This document shows, in pieces, positions 17,330 through 26,559 of a stretch of 56,652 nt of DNA (its first letter is position 1; each line of letters opens with the position of its first letter). The notes under the pieces were generated by a model. The model had not been told where the DNA came from. It did not search any database and saw only the letters and a program-made list of their open reading frames with translations. The stretch covers positions 1 through 56,652 of the forward strand of contig NZ_JABEQH010000023.1 of assembly GCF_014174305.1 (NCBI RefSeq), read 5' to 3'. This DNA comes from Gluconacetobacter johannae (GTDB taxonomy: Bacteria > Pseudomonadota > Alphaproteobacteria > Acetobacterales > Acetobacteraceae). Both the position numbers and the translations under genes were made by a program.

Positions 17330-18639
17330 CGCAGGCCCACCGGCCCCTGCTGGGCTGCATCGCCGACGATTTCACCGGCGCGACCGACCTGGCCAGCACG
17401 CTGGTGGCGGGCGGGATGCGTACGGTGCAGACCATCGGGGTGCAGGACGATGCGAAGCTGGACGACATCGCGGCCGATGCGATCGTCGTCGCGCTCAAGA
17501 CCCGGACCGTTCCGGCGCACGAGGCCGTCGACCAATCGCTGGCCGCCCTGGCGTGGCTGCGCGCCAGGGGATGCCGGCAGATCTTCTTCAAATACTGCTC
17601 GACCTTCGATTCGACGCCGGCGGGCAACATCGGCCCGGTGACCCAGGCCCTGATGGCGGCCACGGGGACATCGCTGGCCATCGCCTGCCCGGCCTTTCCC
17701 GCCAATCAGCGCACGGTCTACAAGGGCTATCTGTTCGTGGGGGACGTGCTGCTGAGCGAGAGCGGGATGCGAAACCACCCCCTGACGCCGATGCGCGACC
17801 CCAGCCTGGTGCGGGTGTTGCAGGCGCAGACCGAGGCAACGGTGGGGCTGGTCGCGCATCAGGTGGTGGCGCGGGGGGCCGAGGCCGTGCGTGCGCGCCT
17901 CGCGCAGTTGCGGGCCGAGGGCGCCGGCATGGCCATCGCCGACGCGCTGGACGAGCGGGACCTGCTGGTGCTGGGCGAGGCCTGCGCCGACCATCCGCTG
18001 GTGACCGGCGGGTCGGGCATGGCGATGGGCCTGCCCGCCAATTTCCGCCGGCAGGGCCTGCTGCCGGCGCAGGACGCGACCGTGCTGCCCCGCATCGCCG
18101 GCCGCTGCGCGGTGCTGGCCGGCAGCGCGTCCGACATGACCAACCGGCAGGTCGCGCAGTGGCTACAGGACGGCCGACCGGCCTTCCGGATCGACCCCAT
18201 GCTGCTGGCGGCGGGCGAGCCGGTGGTGGCCCGCGCACTGGCTTTCGCCCGGCGCAGCATCGGCACGCCGCTGATCTATGCCACCGGCCCGGCCGATGAG
18301 GTCGCGGTGGTGCAGCGCCGCCTGGGGGTGCAGGCCGCCGGCGCGATGATCGAGCACACGATGGGCGACCTGGCCCAAGGGTTGCGCGAACAGGGCGTGC
18401 GGCATTTCGTGGTGGCGGGCGGCGAGACCTCGGGCGCCGTGGTCCTGGCGCTGGGGGTGGAGATGCTGCGGATCGGGGCGCCGATCGCGCCGGGGGTGCC
18501 GGCCACCGTCAGCCTGGGGCCGGACCGGATGGGCTTCGCGCTGAAATCGGGCAATTTCGGCGGGCCGGATTTCTTTGCCGAGGCCGTGGCGGCGCTGGCA
18601 GGATCGGACGCGGCGGACGCGATGAGGGTGGGATCATGA
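17326..18639 (+). CDS. otnK: 3-oxo-tetronate kinase (DUF1537 family)
   Basis: 437 aa four-carbon acid-sugar kinase. The N-terminal signature IADDFTGATDLAST and the C-terminal nucleotide-binding VVAGGETSGAVV are diagnostic for the DUF1537 kinases. It phosphorylates 3-oxo-tetronate at C4 using ATP, the third step of the L-threonate/D-erythronate pathway. Translationally coupled on both sides by four-base ATGA overlaps with ltnD and otnC, so the three proteins should be made in step. FPANQRTVYKGYLFVGDVLLSES also fits the family. Confidence 0.92.
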   Translation: MTQAHRPLLGCIADDFTGATDLASTLVAGGMRTVQTIGVQDDAKLDDIAADAIVVALKTRTVPAHEAVDQSLAALAWLRARGCRQIFFKYCSTFDSTPAGNIGPVTQALMAATGTSLAIACPAFPANQRTVYKGYLFVGDVLLSESGMRNHPLTPMRDPSLVRVLQAQTEATVGLVAHQVVARGAEAVRARLAQLRAEGAGMAIADALDERDLLVLGEACADHPLVTGGSGMAMGLPANFRRQGLLPAQDATVLPRIAGRCAVLAGSASDMTNRQVAQWLQDGRPAFRIDPMLLAAGEPVVARALAFARRSIGTPLIYATGPADEVAVVQRRLGVQAAGAMIEHTMGDLAQGLREQGVRHFVVAGGETSGAVVLALGVEMLRIGAPIAPGVPATVSLGPDRMGFALKSGNFGGPDFFAEAVAALAGSDAADAMRVGS

Positions 18640-19277
18640 GCGTGGAGGGCATGCGGCGCGAGGAGATCTGCCTGATCGGGTGGAACCTGCACCGGCGTGG
18701 CTATACGGTGGGCAGTTCGGGCAATATCAGCGTCCGCCTCGAGGACGGCTGGCTGGTCACGCCGACCGACGCCTGCCTGGGGCGGCTCGACCCCGCCGCC
18801 ATCGCGCGGATCTCGTCCAATGGCGACTGGATATCCGGCGACCGCCCGTCCAAGACGCTGGCGCTGCACCGGCGGATCTATGACAACCGCCCCGACTGCC
18901 ATGGCGTGGTCCACACCCATTCCACCCATCTGGTGGCGCTGACGCTGGCGGGCGTGCATGCGCCCGATGCCATCCTGCCGCCGATCACCCCCTATCAGGT
19001 GATGAAGGTCGGGCGGATTCCGCTGATCGCCTACGACCGGCCGGGGGCGCCGGCGGTGGCCGAGCAGGTGGGCGCGCTCGCGCGCCATGTCCGGGGCGTG
19101 ATGCTGGAACGCCTGGGCCCGGTCCTGTGGGGGGCCAGCGTCACCCAGGCGGCGGACGCGCTGGAGGAGCTGGAGGAAACGGCGCGCCTGTGGCTGATGA
19201 CCCTTCCCCGCCCCGCCCCGCTGGGGCCGGAGCAGCTTGCCGATCTGTGCCAAGCCTTCGGCGTGACCTGGCCCTGA
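18636..19277 (+). CDS. otnC: 3-oxo-tetronate 4-phosphate decarboxylase, class II aldolase family, with unusual active site
   Basis: 213 aa. It has the class II aldolase/adducin fold markers GSSGNISVRL, VTPTDACLG and the zinc motif HTHSTH (about residue 91-96). OtnC splits 3-oxo-tetronate 4-phosphate to dihydroxyacetone phosphate and CO2. Two positions differ from what I recall of the family: the Glu in PSKE, which binds metal or acts as a base, is Thr (PSKTLALH), and the third zinc His, normally in NHG before PVxxG, is replaced (ERLGPVLWG). Position in the ltnD-otnK-otnC-otnI run supports the role, but the activity of this copy should not be taken for granted. Confidence 0.8.
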   Translation: MSVEGMRREEICLIGWNLHRRGYTVGSSGNISVRLEDGWLVTPTDACLGRLDPAAIARISSNGDWISGDRPSKTLALHRRIYDNRPDCHGVVHTHSTHLVALTLAGVHAPDAILPPITPYQVMKVGRIPLIAYDRPGAPAVAEQVGALARHVRGVMLERLGPVLWGASVTQAADALEELEETARLWLMTLPRPAPLGPEQLADLCQAFGVTWP

Positions 19278-19313
19278 TTGTTTCGTGCGCCGACAGCAAG
19301 GATATCCCGCGCC

Positions 19314-20111
19314 ATGCCCGCCTTCGCCGCCAACCTGACGATGAATTACGTCGAATGCGACTTCCTGGACCGTTTCGCCGCCGCGGCCGCGGACGGGTTT
19401 CGCGGTGTCGAGTTCCTGTTTCCCTACGCGCATCCCGCGTCCGAGATCCAGGCCCGCCTGCGCGACAACGATCTGGCGATGGCGCTGTTCAATGCCCCGC
19501 CGGGGGACTGGGCGGCGGGCGAACGCGGCCTGGCCGCCCTGCCGGGGCGGCAGGACGAGTTCCGCCGCAGTATCGAGACCGCGCTGGCCTATGCGGCCGT
19601 CCTGGGCAACCGCCGCCTGCATGTGATGGCCGGCCTGTGCCCCGATGGGGACGCACGCGCCCGGCATCACGACGTCTATGTGGACAACATTGCCCACGCC
19701 GCCCGCCAGGCGCGCGACGCCGGCGTGACGATCGTGCTGGAAGCGATCAACACCCGCGACATGCCTGGATATTTCCTGACCCGCCAGGAAGACGCTGCGG
19801 CGGTCTGCGCCGCCGTGGGCGCGGACAATGTCCGGGTCCAGTTCGACCTCTATCATGCCCAGATCATGCAGGGCGACGTCGCCACCCGCCTGCGCGCGCT
19901 GATGCCGGTGATCGGCCATGTCCAGGCGGCCGGCGTGCCCGACCGGCACGAACCCGACGACGGGGAACTGGCCTACCCGTACCTGTTCCGCCTGCTGGAT
20001 ACGCTTGGCTACGCCGGCTGGGTCGGATGCGAATACCGCCCCCGTGGGACGATGCGCGCGGGGCTGGGCTGGATCGAACCCTGGCGCGGACGCAGCGCCC
20101 CCTCGCCGTAG
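19314..20111 (+). CDS. otnI: 2-oxo-tetronate isomerase (hydroxypyruvate isomerase family)
   Basis: 265 aa TIM barrel of the xylose-isomerase-like group. Metal/catalytic motifs are visible: [14 protein letters not shown] (Glu), [14 protein letters not shown] (Asp and His), and WVGCEYRP (Glu). OtnI interconverts 2-oxo- and 3-oxo-tetronate, linking the LtnD and DenD products to OtnK. The ATG at 19314 is preferred over an in-frame TTG at 19278 because it matches the family start ([14 protein letters not shown]); AAGGAT lies upstream. Last gene of the first sugar-acid run, followed by a degenerate repeat copy. Confidence 0.88.
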   Translation: MPAFAANLTMNYVECDFLDRFAAAAADGFRGVEFLFPYAHPASEIQARLRDNDLAMALFNAPPGDWAAGERGLAALPGRQDEFRRSIETALAYAAVLGNRRLHVMAGLCPDGDARARHHDVYVDNIAHAARQARDAGVTIVLEAINTRDMPGYFLTRQEDAAAVCAAVGADNVRVQFDLYHAQIMQGDVATRLRALMPVIGHVQAAGVPDRHEPDDGELAYPYLFRLLDTLGYAGWVGCEYRPRGTMRAGLGWIEPWRGRSAPSP

Positions 20112-20120
20112 CACGACGCA

Positions 20121-20198
20121 TCGGGCGTTGCCCGAACTCACCGATCCATGACCGGATTCAAAAGACTGCCTTGGCGGGTTTCAGGACCGCGTCCCGAG
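20121..20198 (+). repeat. Dispersed composite palindromic repeat, copy B (degenerate)
   Basis: The left part keeps GGGCGTTGCCCGAACTCACC and the right part TTGGCGGGTTTCAGGAC with a remnant of the closing hairpin, while the central hairpins are lost. It lies between the convergent otnI and GNAT genes and so could serve both 3' ends. Confidence 0.6.
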
Positions 20199-20219
20199 GC
20201 ATGCCGTTTGCATCATTCC

Positions 20220-20696
20220 TTACCGCAAATCGACCTTCAGGCATGGAATAAATCGTCCGGGGATCGACCCTGATGCGACCTTGCCGGCATCCTGTGCCCC
20301 CATGCGCCGATAGAACGCCGCCGCACCGGGATCGGATTCGATGTGCATGGTCCGTGCGCCGTGCGTACGCGCGGCGGCGACCGCCCACGCGAACAGGCCA
20401 CGCCCGACGCCCAGATTCAGAAAAGCGGGATCAACAAAAAGTTTTTCGAGTTCCGCCGTTTCTCCATCAACCGTCAATCGCGCAACGCCGACGACAGATC
20501 CGTCATTTTCCGCCACATAGACCAGCGAGGACAGAATATCGTCCGGAGAAATTTCGAGTTCGCTCCGGCACGCATCCAGGAATGCCGCGTCATATCCCCA
20601 AACGGCTTTGGAACGGAGACACAACCCCGTCAGGCTTTCCGCTTCCTGAACCAGCGCCGGGCGTAGCGAAACCTCTTTTTGTCCCTTTTCCAGCAT
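20220..20696 (-). CDS. GNAT family N-acetyltransferase
   Basis: 158 aa. The acetyl-CoA-binding signature is present as LFVDPAFLNLGVGRGLFAWAV, followed by the terminal motif DPGAAAFYRRMGAQDAG. These proteins move an acetyl group to an amine of a small molecule or protein; the acceptor cannot be predicted. The gene is slightly less GC-rich than its neighbours. It converges with otnI, has no obvious partner and starts 95 bases from the divergent DUF1272 gene. Confidence 0.85.
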   Translation of the reverse strand: MLEKGQKEVSLRPALVQEAESLTGLCLRSKAVWGYDAAFLDACRSELEISPDDILSSLVYVAENDGSVVGVARLTVDGETAELEKLFVDPAFLNLGVGRGLFAWAVAAARTHGARTMHIESDPGAAAFYRRMGAQDAGKVASGSIPGRFIPCLKVDLR

Positions 20697-20791
20697 GGCG
20701 TTCCCATATCATCCGGCGGACACGCGCCAGCGTTTACGGACATCCGGATAGCTGTCAATGTCAGTCTCGGCAAACGGCGGAAGGGAACGAG

Positions 20792-21043
20792 ATGCTTGAG
20801 ATGCGGCCGAACTGCGAATGTTGCGACAGGGACTTGCCGCCGTCAGACATGGGCGCACTGATCTGCTCTTTTGAATGCACCTTCTGCGTAAGCTGCGCGG
20901 AGAACAGGTTAGGGGGACGGTGTCCCAATTGCGGGGGAAACCTCGTAGCAAGGCCGACTCGAGCCGATCACTTCCTCGAAAAATCACCCGCATCGACGAC
21001 GCGTGTCCTGAAACCCGAAGGATGCGCGCCGTCATTCGGGTAA
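20792..21043 (+). CDS. DUF1272 domain small cysteine-rich protein
   Basis: 83 aa with the DUF1272 pattern MLEMRPNCECCDRDLPP, then SFECTFCVSCAE and GRCPNCGGN. Seven or more cysteines in CxxC-like pairs suggest a zinc ribbon. The ATG at 20792 follows GGAAGGGAACGAG, a good ribosome site. Function is unknown across the family; it may bind metal or nucleic acid. It stands between the divergent GNAT gene and the convergent MFS gene. Confidence 0.85.
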   Translation: MLEMRPNCECCDRDLPPSDMGALICSFECTFCVSCAENRLGGRCPNCGGNLVARPTRADHFLEKSPASTTRVLKPEGCAPSFG

Positions 21044-21069
21044 GTCCATCCCTGCCCGCGACGCGCGGC

Positions 21070-22473
21070 CTACGACGATTCACGCGCAGGCACGCCAGGG
21101 TTCCACGCCGCCTTGTCGTCCCCCGTCCGGGCGCGGGTTGGCGTTTCACGCGCCAGCGCGGCTTCGTCGATCGGATCGCCGATCAGCAATCCATAGGCCA
21201 GCGCGGCCAGGATCGCGACGCCGGCCCCGGCCCACAGCGCCGTCCGGAACGATCCGGTGGCCTGCCCCAGCAGGCCGGTCACGACCGGGGCGAAGGCGCC
21301 CCCGATATAGCCGCCGCAATTCTGCATCGCCCCGATCGACGCCGTGCACCGGCCGGGCGCCGCCACGGGCGCCATCGCCCACGCCGTCGCAGTGCAGACG
21401 TACAGCAGGAACATCGCCACGCTGATGCAGCCGACGGCGACCGCGTTGCTGGCGACCTCCGCCGCCAGGATGGTGGCCCCGGCGGTGCCCAGCAAGGCCA
21501 CGATCATCGGATATTTCCGGCTGCCGACCGGCGAGACGCCGTGCCGGACCAGCATATCGACCAGACGGCCGCCGCACAGGCTGCCCGCGATGCCGAACAG
21601 GAAGGGAATGGCCGCGATCCATCCGGTGCGCGCGATGCTCATGTGCCGGTCCATCTCCAGATAGCCCGGCAGCCATGCATTGTAGATCCACAGCACATAG
21701 ATGCAGCCGAAGAACCCGGCCATCATGCCCCATGTCGTCCGGAACGCGAACAGCCGGCGCCATTCGCGCAGGCTGACCGGGCCGCGCCCGACCGCGTTCA
21801 CGTCGTCGCGCAGATACGCGCGTTCGCCTTCCGTCAGGGCGATATCCGCCGGATCGCGATGCAGCAGCCAGAACAGTCCGGCGAAGACCAGCCCCACCAC
21901 GCCCATGATCCCGAACATCCAGCGCCAGCCGAACGACAGCATCAGCACCGTCAGCAGCGGCACCGAAATCGCCGAGCCCAGTGTCGAGGCCGAATTCCAG
22001 ATCCCCGTCGCCGTGCCGCGCGCCGGAACGGCGAACCAGTCCCGCACCACCCGCGCGCTGGCGGGGGATTGCGGCGATTCCCCCGCCCCCAGCAATAGCC
22101 GCGTGGCGAACATCGCCCCGAAACCGGTCACCAGCCCGCCCAGGCATTGCGCCAGCGACCAGATCGCAAGCCCCGCCGACAGCACCCGTCGCGGCCCCAG
22201 CCGGTCCACCAGCAGGCCGGCGGGCAACTGCGCCAGCGCATAGGCCCACAGGAAGGCCGACAGCAACGCCCCCATCCCCGCGACCGAAACGCCCAGGTCG
22301 TGACGGATCAGCGGATTGGCGACGGCCAGGGTGGCGCGGTCCACGTAATTCAACGCGCCCCCGGCCACCAGCAGAACCAGCGCGAGGCGTCCGGTCCGGG
22401 CGAGGCGGGGCGTCCTCACCGTGACAATATCGTGAGTATCCCGCGCATGTGCGGGAGGCGGGCGGTTTTTCAT
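21070..22473 (-). CDS. MFS transporter, anion:cation symporter (ACS) family
   Basis: 467 aa, 12-helix inner-membrane carrier. The N-terminal helix motif LNYVDRATLAVANPLIRHDLG and WAYALAQLPAGLLVDRLGPR are typical of the ACS group that imports hexuronates, glucarate, galactonate and related sugar acids. AGGAAG lies shortly upstream of the ATG at 22473. It is divergent from a LysR regulator across a 328-base intergenic space, a standard arrangement for a regulator controlling a transporter. Its place between the otn and den gene sets suggests a tetronate or aldonate substrate. Confidence 0.85.
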   Translation of the reverse strand: MKNRPPPAHARDTHDIVTVRTPRLARTGRLALVLLVAGGALNYVDRATLAVANPLIRHDLGVSVAGMGALLSAFLWAYALAQLPAGLLVDRLGPRRVLSAGLAIWSLAQCLGGLVTGFGAMFATRLLLGAGESPQSPASARVVRDWFAVPARGTATGIWNSASTLGSAISVPLLTVLMLSFGWRWMFGIMGVVGLVFAGLFWLLHRDPADIALTEGERAYLRDDVNAVGRGPVSLREWRRLFAFRTTWGMMAGFFGCIYVLWIYNAWLPGYLEMDRHMSIARTGWIAAIPFLFGIAGSLCGGRLVDMLVRHGVSPVGSRKYPMIVALLGTAGATILAAEVASNAVAVGCISVAMFLLYVCTATAWAMAPVAAPGRCTASIGAMQNCGGYIGGAFAPVVTGLLGQATGSFRTALWAGAGVAILAALAYGLLIGDPIDEAALARETPTRARTGDDKAAWNPGVPARESS

Positions 22474-22801
22474 GACCGTTCTTCCTTGCCTGCCGGACGT
22501 GTCGCCGGCTTATCGGGGATCTGACGCCGCCCGTATGCGTTACGGTGCGGATGATGTCACATCCCGGATCGCAACGCCTCGTCAACGGAACAGATGCATT
22601 GAGAGCGTTTGATTCATGCCAGTCGATGAAAGCGACGAGGCTTTTGGCAGGAAAGGTCGGGCGTTGCCCGAACCCACCAGGGCCTGAGGCCCTGGACCCC
22701 GGTCGGGGATGGCGATACCTTGAGACAAGCTACTACGATTCTCTATGCCGTGTCGTTATGTTTCACAATATGGGTTACTACCCGCTAGGTACGGAAGACA
22801 G
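22474..22801. other. Divergent promoter region containing a repeat copy
   Basis: 328 bases between the divergent MFS and LysR genes. The part next to the LysR gene (22720-22790) is relatively AT-rich and probably carries its promoter; GGAAGA lies ahead of the LysR ATG. The middle is occupied by repeat copy C. No other gene or RNA is recognisable. Confidence 0.6.
22656..22711 (+). repeat. Dispersed composite palindromic repeat, copy C
   Basis: Contains GGGCGTTGCCC, GAACCCACC, AGGGCCTGAGGCCCT and GGACCCCGGTCGGGGAT in the same order as the other copies. It is the only copy lying between two divergent genes instead of at a gene 3' end. Confidence 0.85.
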
Positions 22802-23734
22802 ATGCGGCATCTTCTGACGCGGCTGAAATTCCGTCACCTGACGCTTGTCCTCAGCCTGGAGGAAAGCTGCAACCTGCACCGCACGTCGGACCTTCTGAAC
22901 ATGTCGCAGCCGACGGCGACGAAACTGTTGCAGGAAATCGAGCATACGCTGGGCGTGCCGCTGTTCGAGCGCCGGCCCAAGGGGATGGTGCCGACGCCCT
23001 TCGGCTCGCTGGTGGCGCGTCACGCCCGCCTGATGCTCAGCGACATCGGACGGCTTCAGCAGGACATTGACGAATTGCGGACCGGCATCTCGGGCGTGGT
23101 CCGCATCGGCACGGTCGTCGCGGCCATGCCCGATCTGGTCGCCCCGGCGGTCGGCCGCATCATCGGCGAAAACCCGCGGGTGTCCATTTCCCTGACGACG
23201 GACAACAGCGACGTTCTGCTGGTGGAGTTGCAGAACGGCCGGATCGACCTGATGGTCGGACGTCCGATCAGCCTTGTCGAAAACGAGGATTTGAACGTCG
23301 AAACACTGGAGGACGAGGACCTGCGGATCGTCGTGGGTCCGGACCATCCGCTGCTGGCGCGCGGCGATCTGGCCCTGCGCGACCTTGTCGGCGAACGCTG
23401 GCTGCTGCAACCGGGCACCAGCCCGATGCGGCGGGCGATCGACGCGGCATTCACCGTCGAGCGCCTGTCCTTTCCGCCGCATCCGGTCGAATCCGCGTCG
23501 GTGACCGCCACCATCTGCATGCTGGCGGAAACGTCGCTGATCGCGGTACTGCCGCACAGGGTCAGCGCCTTCTTCGTCCGCCGTGGCATCATCGCCGAAC
23601 TGCCGGTGCAACTGCCGCGCATCCTGCGCCCCTATGCGATGGTGACCTTGCGGAATCGCCCGGCCGGCAACGCACTGACCCGGATGATGGCCCTGCTGCG
23701 CGCCGGTGCGGCCGGGGACGGGACGGGTGGCTGA
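22802..23734 (+). CDS. LysR family transcriptional regulator
   Basis: 310 aa from ATG 22802 (GGAAGA seven bases upstream); an upstream ATG at 22745 would add 19 unlikely residues. N-terminal helix-turn-helix (SCNLHRTSDLLNMSQPTATKLLQEIEH and LFERRPKG), then the periplasmic-binding-like effector domain from about residue 95. The wording of the HTH resembles the GbpR/CbsR sugar-sensing LysR group. It is divergent from the ACS transporter gene and upstream of the denD operon, so it may regulate either or both in response to a sugar acid. Confidence 0.87.
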   Translation: MRHLLTRLKFRHLTLVLSLEESCNLHRTSDLLNMSQPTATKLLQEIEHTLGVPLFERRPKGMVPTPFGSLVARHARLMLSDIGRLQQDIDELRTGISGVVRIGTVVAAMPDLVAPAVGRIIGENPRVSISLTTDNSDVLLVELQNGRIDLMVGRPISLVENEDLNVETLEDEDLRIVVGPDHPLLARGDLALRDLVGERWLLQPGTSPMRRAIDAAFTVERLSFPPHPVESASVTATICMLAETSLIAVLPHRVSAFFVRRGIIAELPVQLPRILRPYAMVTLRNRPAGNALTRMMALLRAGAAGDGTGG

Positions 23735-23744
23735 AGCGTCACGC

Positions 23745-23860
23745 CTCAGGGCGCTGCCCTGAAACCCGCCAAAGGGCATCGCCCTTTGGAAACCCAGTCG
23801 TTTCATCCCTGATCGGGGTCCAGGGCCTCAGGCCCTGGTGGGTTCGGGCAACGCCCGATT
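23745..23860 (-). repeat. Dispersed composite palindromic repeat, copy D (full length)
   Basis: The full element: CAGGGCGCTGCCCTG, AAACCCGCC, AAAGGGCATCGCCCTTT, GGAAACCCAGTCGTTTCATC, CTGATCGGGGTCC, AGGGCCTCAGGCCCT, GGTGGGTTC, GGGCAACGCCC. Four short hairpins alternate with conserved spacers over 116 bases. It follows the stop of the LysR gene. Confidence 0.88.
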
Positions 23861-24019
23861 GCGCGCGCGGGTTCGCGTGATCGGATTTCGTAATCGGGCC
23901 TTCCCAAAACTCGATTTGTAATCACCCGCGCTCCGCGAAAGGATGCCCCCAACAGCAACAACAAAGCCTGCGGATGCGACGGCCGATTTCAGTCGCACGA
24001 CAGGCAGGGGAAGCATCCT

Positions 24020-25021
24020 ATGCATGTGCTGATTCTTGGCGCGGCCGGCATGATCGGGCGCAAGCTGGCCGAAGCCCTCGGCCGGGCGCCCGTCGTCGGG
24101 TCGCAAGCCATTACCCGCCTGACCCTGGCCGACGTCGTCCTGCCCGCCGCCCCGCCGGGGCTGGAGGACAGGACCGACTGCCGCATCGCCGACCTGGGCC
24201 AGCCCGGCGAGGCCGCGCGCATGGCGGCATTGCGGCCCGACCTGGTCTTCCATCTGGCGGCCATCGTCTCGGGCGATGCCGAGGCCAATCTGGAAAAGGG
24301 ATACCGCATCAACCTGGACGGCACGCGCGCGCTGTTCGACGCGCTGCGGCTGAACGCGGCGGACGGCGCGCGGCCACGGGTGATCTTCGCGTCCACGAAC
24401 GCGGTGTTCGGCGGCGACATGCCCGATGTGATCGGCGACGATTATCTTCTGACCCCGCAGACCAGCTACGGCACGCAGAAGGCGATGTGCGAACTGCTGC
24501 TGGCGGACTACACCCGCCGGGGCCTGCTGGACGGGATCGGCCTGCGCCTGCCGACGATCTGCGTGCGGCCGGGCAAGCCCAACCTGGCGGCGTCCGGCTT
24601 CTTCTCGAACATCATTCGCGAACCGCTGGTGGGGCAGGAGGCGATCCTGCCGGTGGGCGAGGACGTGCGCCACTGGATGACCAGCCCGCGTTCGGCCGTG
24701 TCCTTCTTCCTGCATGCGGCGACGCTGGACCCCGCCACGCTGGGCGGCCGCCCGAACCTGACGATGCCCGGCCTGTCGGTCACCGTCGGCGAACAGATCG
24801 AAGCCTTGCGTAAAATCGCCGGCCCACGGGCGGTGGCGCTGATCCGCCGCGAACCCGATCCGCTGATCCAGCGCATCGTCACCGGCTGGGCGCGGGCTTT
24901 CGACCCGGCACGCGCGCGGGCGCTGGGCTTCGTGGCCGAGGCCGCGTTCGAGGACATCATCCAGGCCCATATCGACGACGAACTGGGCGGCGAACAGCCG
25001 GGCCTGCGCCGCGCCTCCTGA
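24020..25021 (+). CDS. denD: D-erythronate dehydrogenase
   Basis: 333 aa extended short-chain dehydrogenase. NAD motif ILGAAGMIGRKLAEAL at the N-terminus, FHLAAIVSGDAEAN, and the catalytic Ser/Tyr/Lys as FASTNAVFGG and TSYGTQKAMCE. FFSNIIREPLVGQEAILPV and HWMTSPRSA are typical of DenD. It oxidises D-erythronate at C2 to 2-oxo-tetronate, which OtnI, OtnK and OtnC (encoded at 17-20 kb) convert to dihydroxyacetone phosphate. AGGGGAAG precedes the ATG. It is the first gene of a nine-gene same-strand run that ends at 34161. Confidence 0.9.
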   Translation: MHVLILGAAGMIGRKLAEALGRAPVVGSQAITRLTLADVVLPAAPPGLEDRTDCRIADLGQPGEAARMAALRPDLVFHLAAIVSGDAEANLEKGYRINLDGTRALFDALRLNAADGARPRVIFASTNAVFGGDMPDVIGDDYLLTPQTSYGTQKAMCELLLADYTRRGLLDGIGLRLPTICVRPGKPNLAASGFFSNIIREPLVGQEAILPVGEDVRHWMTSPRSAVSFFLHAATLDPATLGGRPNLTMPGLSVTVGEQIEALRKIAGPRAVALIRREPDPLIQRIVTGWARAFDPARARALGFVAEAAFEDIIQAHIDDELGGEQPGLRRAS

Positions 25022-25084
25022 CGCTTTCCGACCACAGAACGGGGTCAACCCGTCTTGCCCCCAAGGGGCCGGAGACAGTCCGAC

Positions 25085-26518
25085 ATGAGCATCACCCTTT
25101 CGCGGGCCGGCCTCGGGGCCGGCCGGGCGCCCGGCGTCGCGTCGCGGCCCGCCGCGCCGACCCCGACGCCGTTGCAGAACGCCATCCGCAAGGCGCGCGT
25201 CCGCCTCGTCCCCTTCCTGATCCTGATGTACATGCTGGCGTTCCTGGACCGCGCCAATGTCGGCATGGCCAAACAGGCGCTGGCCGGCGCCATCGGCCTG
25301 TCGCCCGCCGCGTTCGCGCTGGGGGCCGGCATCTTCTTCATCGGCTATGCGCTGTGCGAGGTCCCCAGCAACCTGATCCTCCACCGCGTCGGCGCGCGGC
25401 GCTGGATGGCGCGCATCATGGTCACCTGGGGGCTGGTCGCCGCCTGTACCATGTTCGTCCAGGGCGGCACCTCGTTCGTCGCGCTGCGCTTCGTGCTGGG
25501 CATCGCCGAGGCCGGGTTCTTTCCGGGCGTGATCCTGTATCTGACCTACTGGTTCCCGCCCGAAGAGCGCGGGCGCGTCATCGGCCGTTTCTATTTCGGC
25601 TATGCGCTGGCGCTGGTGCTGGGCACGCCGCTGTCGGGCCTTCTGCTGGGGATGGACCGGATCGGCGGCCTGGCCGGCTGGCAATGGATGTTCCTGATCG
25701 AAGGGCTGATGGCCTCGGCGGTGGGCGTGGTCACGCTGTTCGTGCTGCCCGACCGGCCGGCCGATGTCGCATGGCTCGACGACGAGGAAAAGCTGGCCCT
25801 GTCCACGGTGCTGGCCCGCGAGACCCGGCAGAAGGAGGCCGAGGGCGCCTCGAGCTTCCTGCATGCGCTGCGCGATCCGTGGCTGCTGCTGTTCACCACC
25901 ATCTATTTCCTGATGCAGATCGGCAGCTACGGCGTCGCGTTCTACCTGCCCGACCAGGTCAGCCAGCTTCTGGGCGTGGCGATCGGGCTGAAGGTCAGCC
26001 TGGTGTCCGCCCTGCCGTGGCTGTGCGCCGTGTTCTTCACCGCGTTCTGGCCGCCCCTGGCCTCGCGCGTCAACCGGCCGCGCGCCTTCTTCATCGTCAC
26101 CTTGCTGTTCATCTCGGGCGGTATCCTGGTGTCGGCCCATGCGCCGCCGCAGGCCGCCATCGTGATGCTGTGCATCGCCGCCGCCGGCATCATCTCGGCC
26201 CAGGCCATCTTCTGGACCTTTCCGACCGACCGCTTCGGCGGCACGGCGGCCGCGGGCTCGATCGCGGTCATCAATTCGCTGGGCAATCTCGGCGGGTTCG
26301 TCGCCCCCAACCTGCGGGCGGCGGCCGACCGCATCTTCCTCTCCCCCACCGCCGGCCTGCATGCGCTCAGCATCGCGGCGCTGCTGGGGATCGGGCTGGC
26401 GATGCTTCTGCCCGCCCGGGGGCGCCGGGTGATCGCGGCCGCCGATCTCGCCCCCGCCGACGATGCCCCGGCCGACGCCCGGCCCCTGCCCGTCGGCCCG
26501 CGCATCGCAACACCCTGA
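25085..26518 (+). CDS. MFS transporter, anion:cation symporter (ACS) family
   Basis: 477 aa with 12 helices. MYMLAFLDRANVGMAKQAL in helix 1 and CEVPSNLILHRVGARRWMAR are characteristic of the ACS group (phthalate, tartrate and sugar-acid carriers). GGAG precedes the ATG at 25085 by about 10 bases. It lies 63 bases after denD, which points to import of D-erythronate or another tetronate. C-terminal tail is proline- and alanine-rich. Confidence 0.87.
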   Translation: MSITLSRAGLGAGRAPGVASRPAAPTPTPLQNAIRKARVRLVPFLILMYMLAFLDRANVGMAKQALAGAIGLSPAAFALGAGIFFIGYALCEVPSNLILHRVGARRWMARIMVTWGLVAACTMFVQGGTSFVALRFVLGIAEAGFFPGVILYLTYWFPPEERGRVIGRFYFGYALALVLGTPLSGLLLGMDRIGGLAGWQWMFLIEGLMASAVGVVTLFVLPDRPADVAWLDDEEKLALSTVLARETRQKEAEGASSFLHALRDPWLLLFTTIYFLMQIGSYGVAFYLPDQVSQLLGVAIGLKVSLVSALPWLCAVFFTAFWPPLASRVNRPRAFFIVTLLFISGGILVSAHAPPQAAIVMLCIAAAGIISAQAIFWTFPTDRFGGTAAAGSIAVINSLGNLGGFVAPNLRAAADRIFLSPTAGLHALSIAALLGIGLAMLLPARGRRVIAAADLAPADDAPADARPLPVGPRIATP

Positions 26519-26559
26519 CTTCTTCCGAAATCGTCTTTCCTGCACAGGAGATTCATCCG

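Noticed and set aside
20273-20791. Upstream extension of the DUF1272 frame
   Set aside because: The extension lies antisense to the GNAT gene; the family start is MLEMRPNC at 20792, with its own ribosome site.
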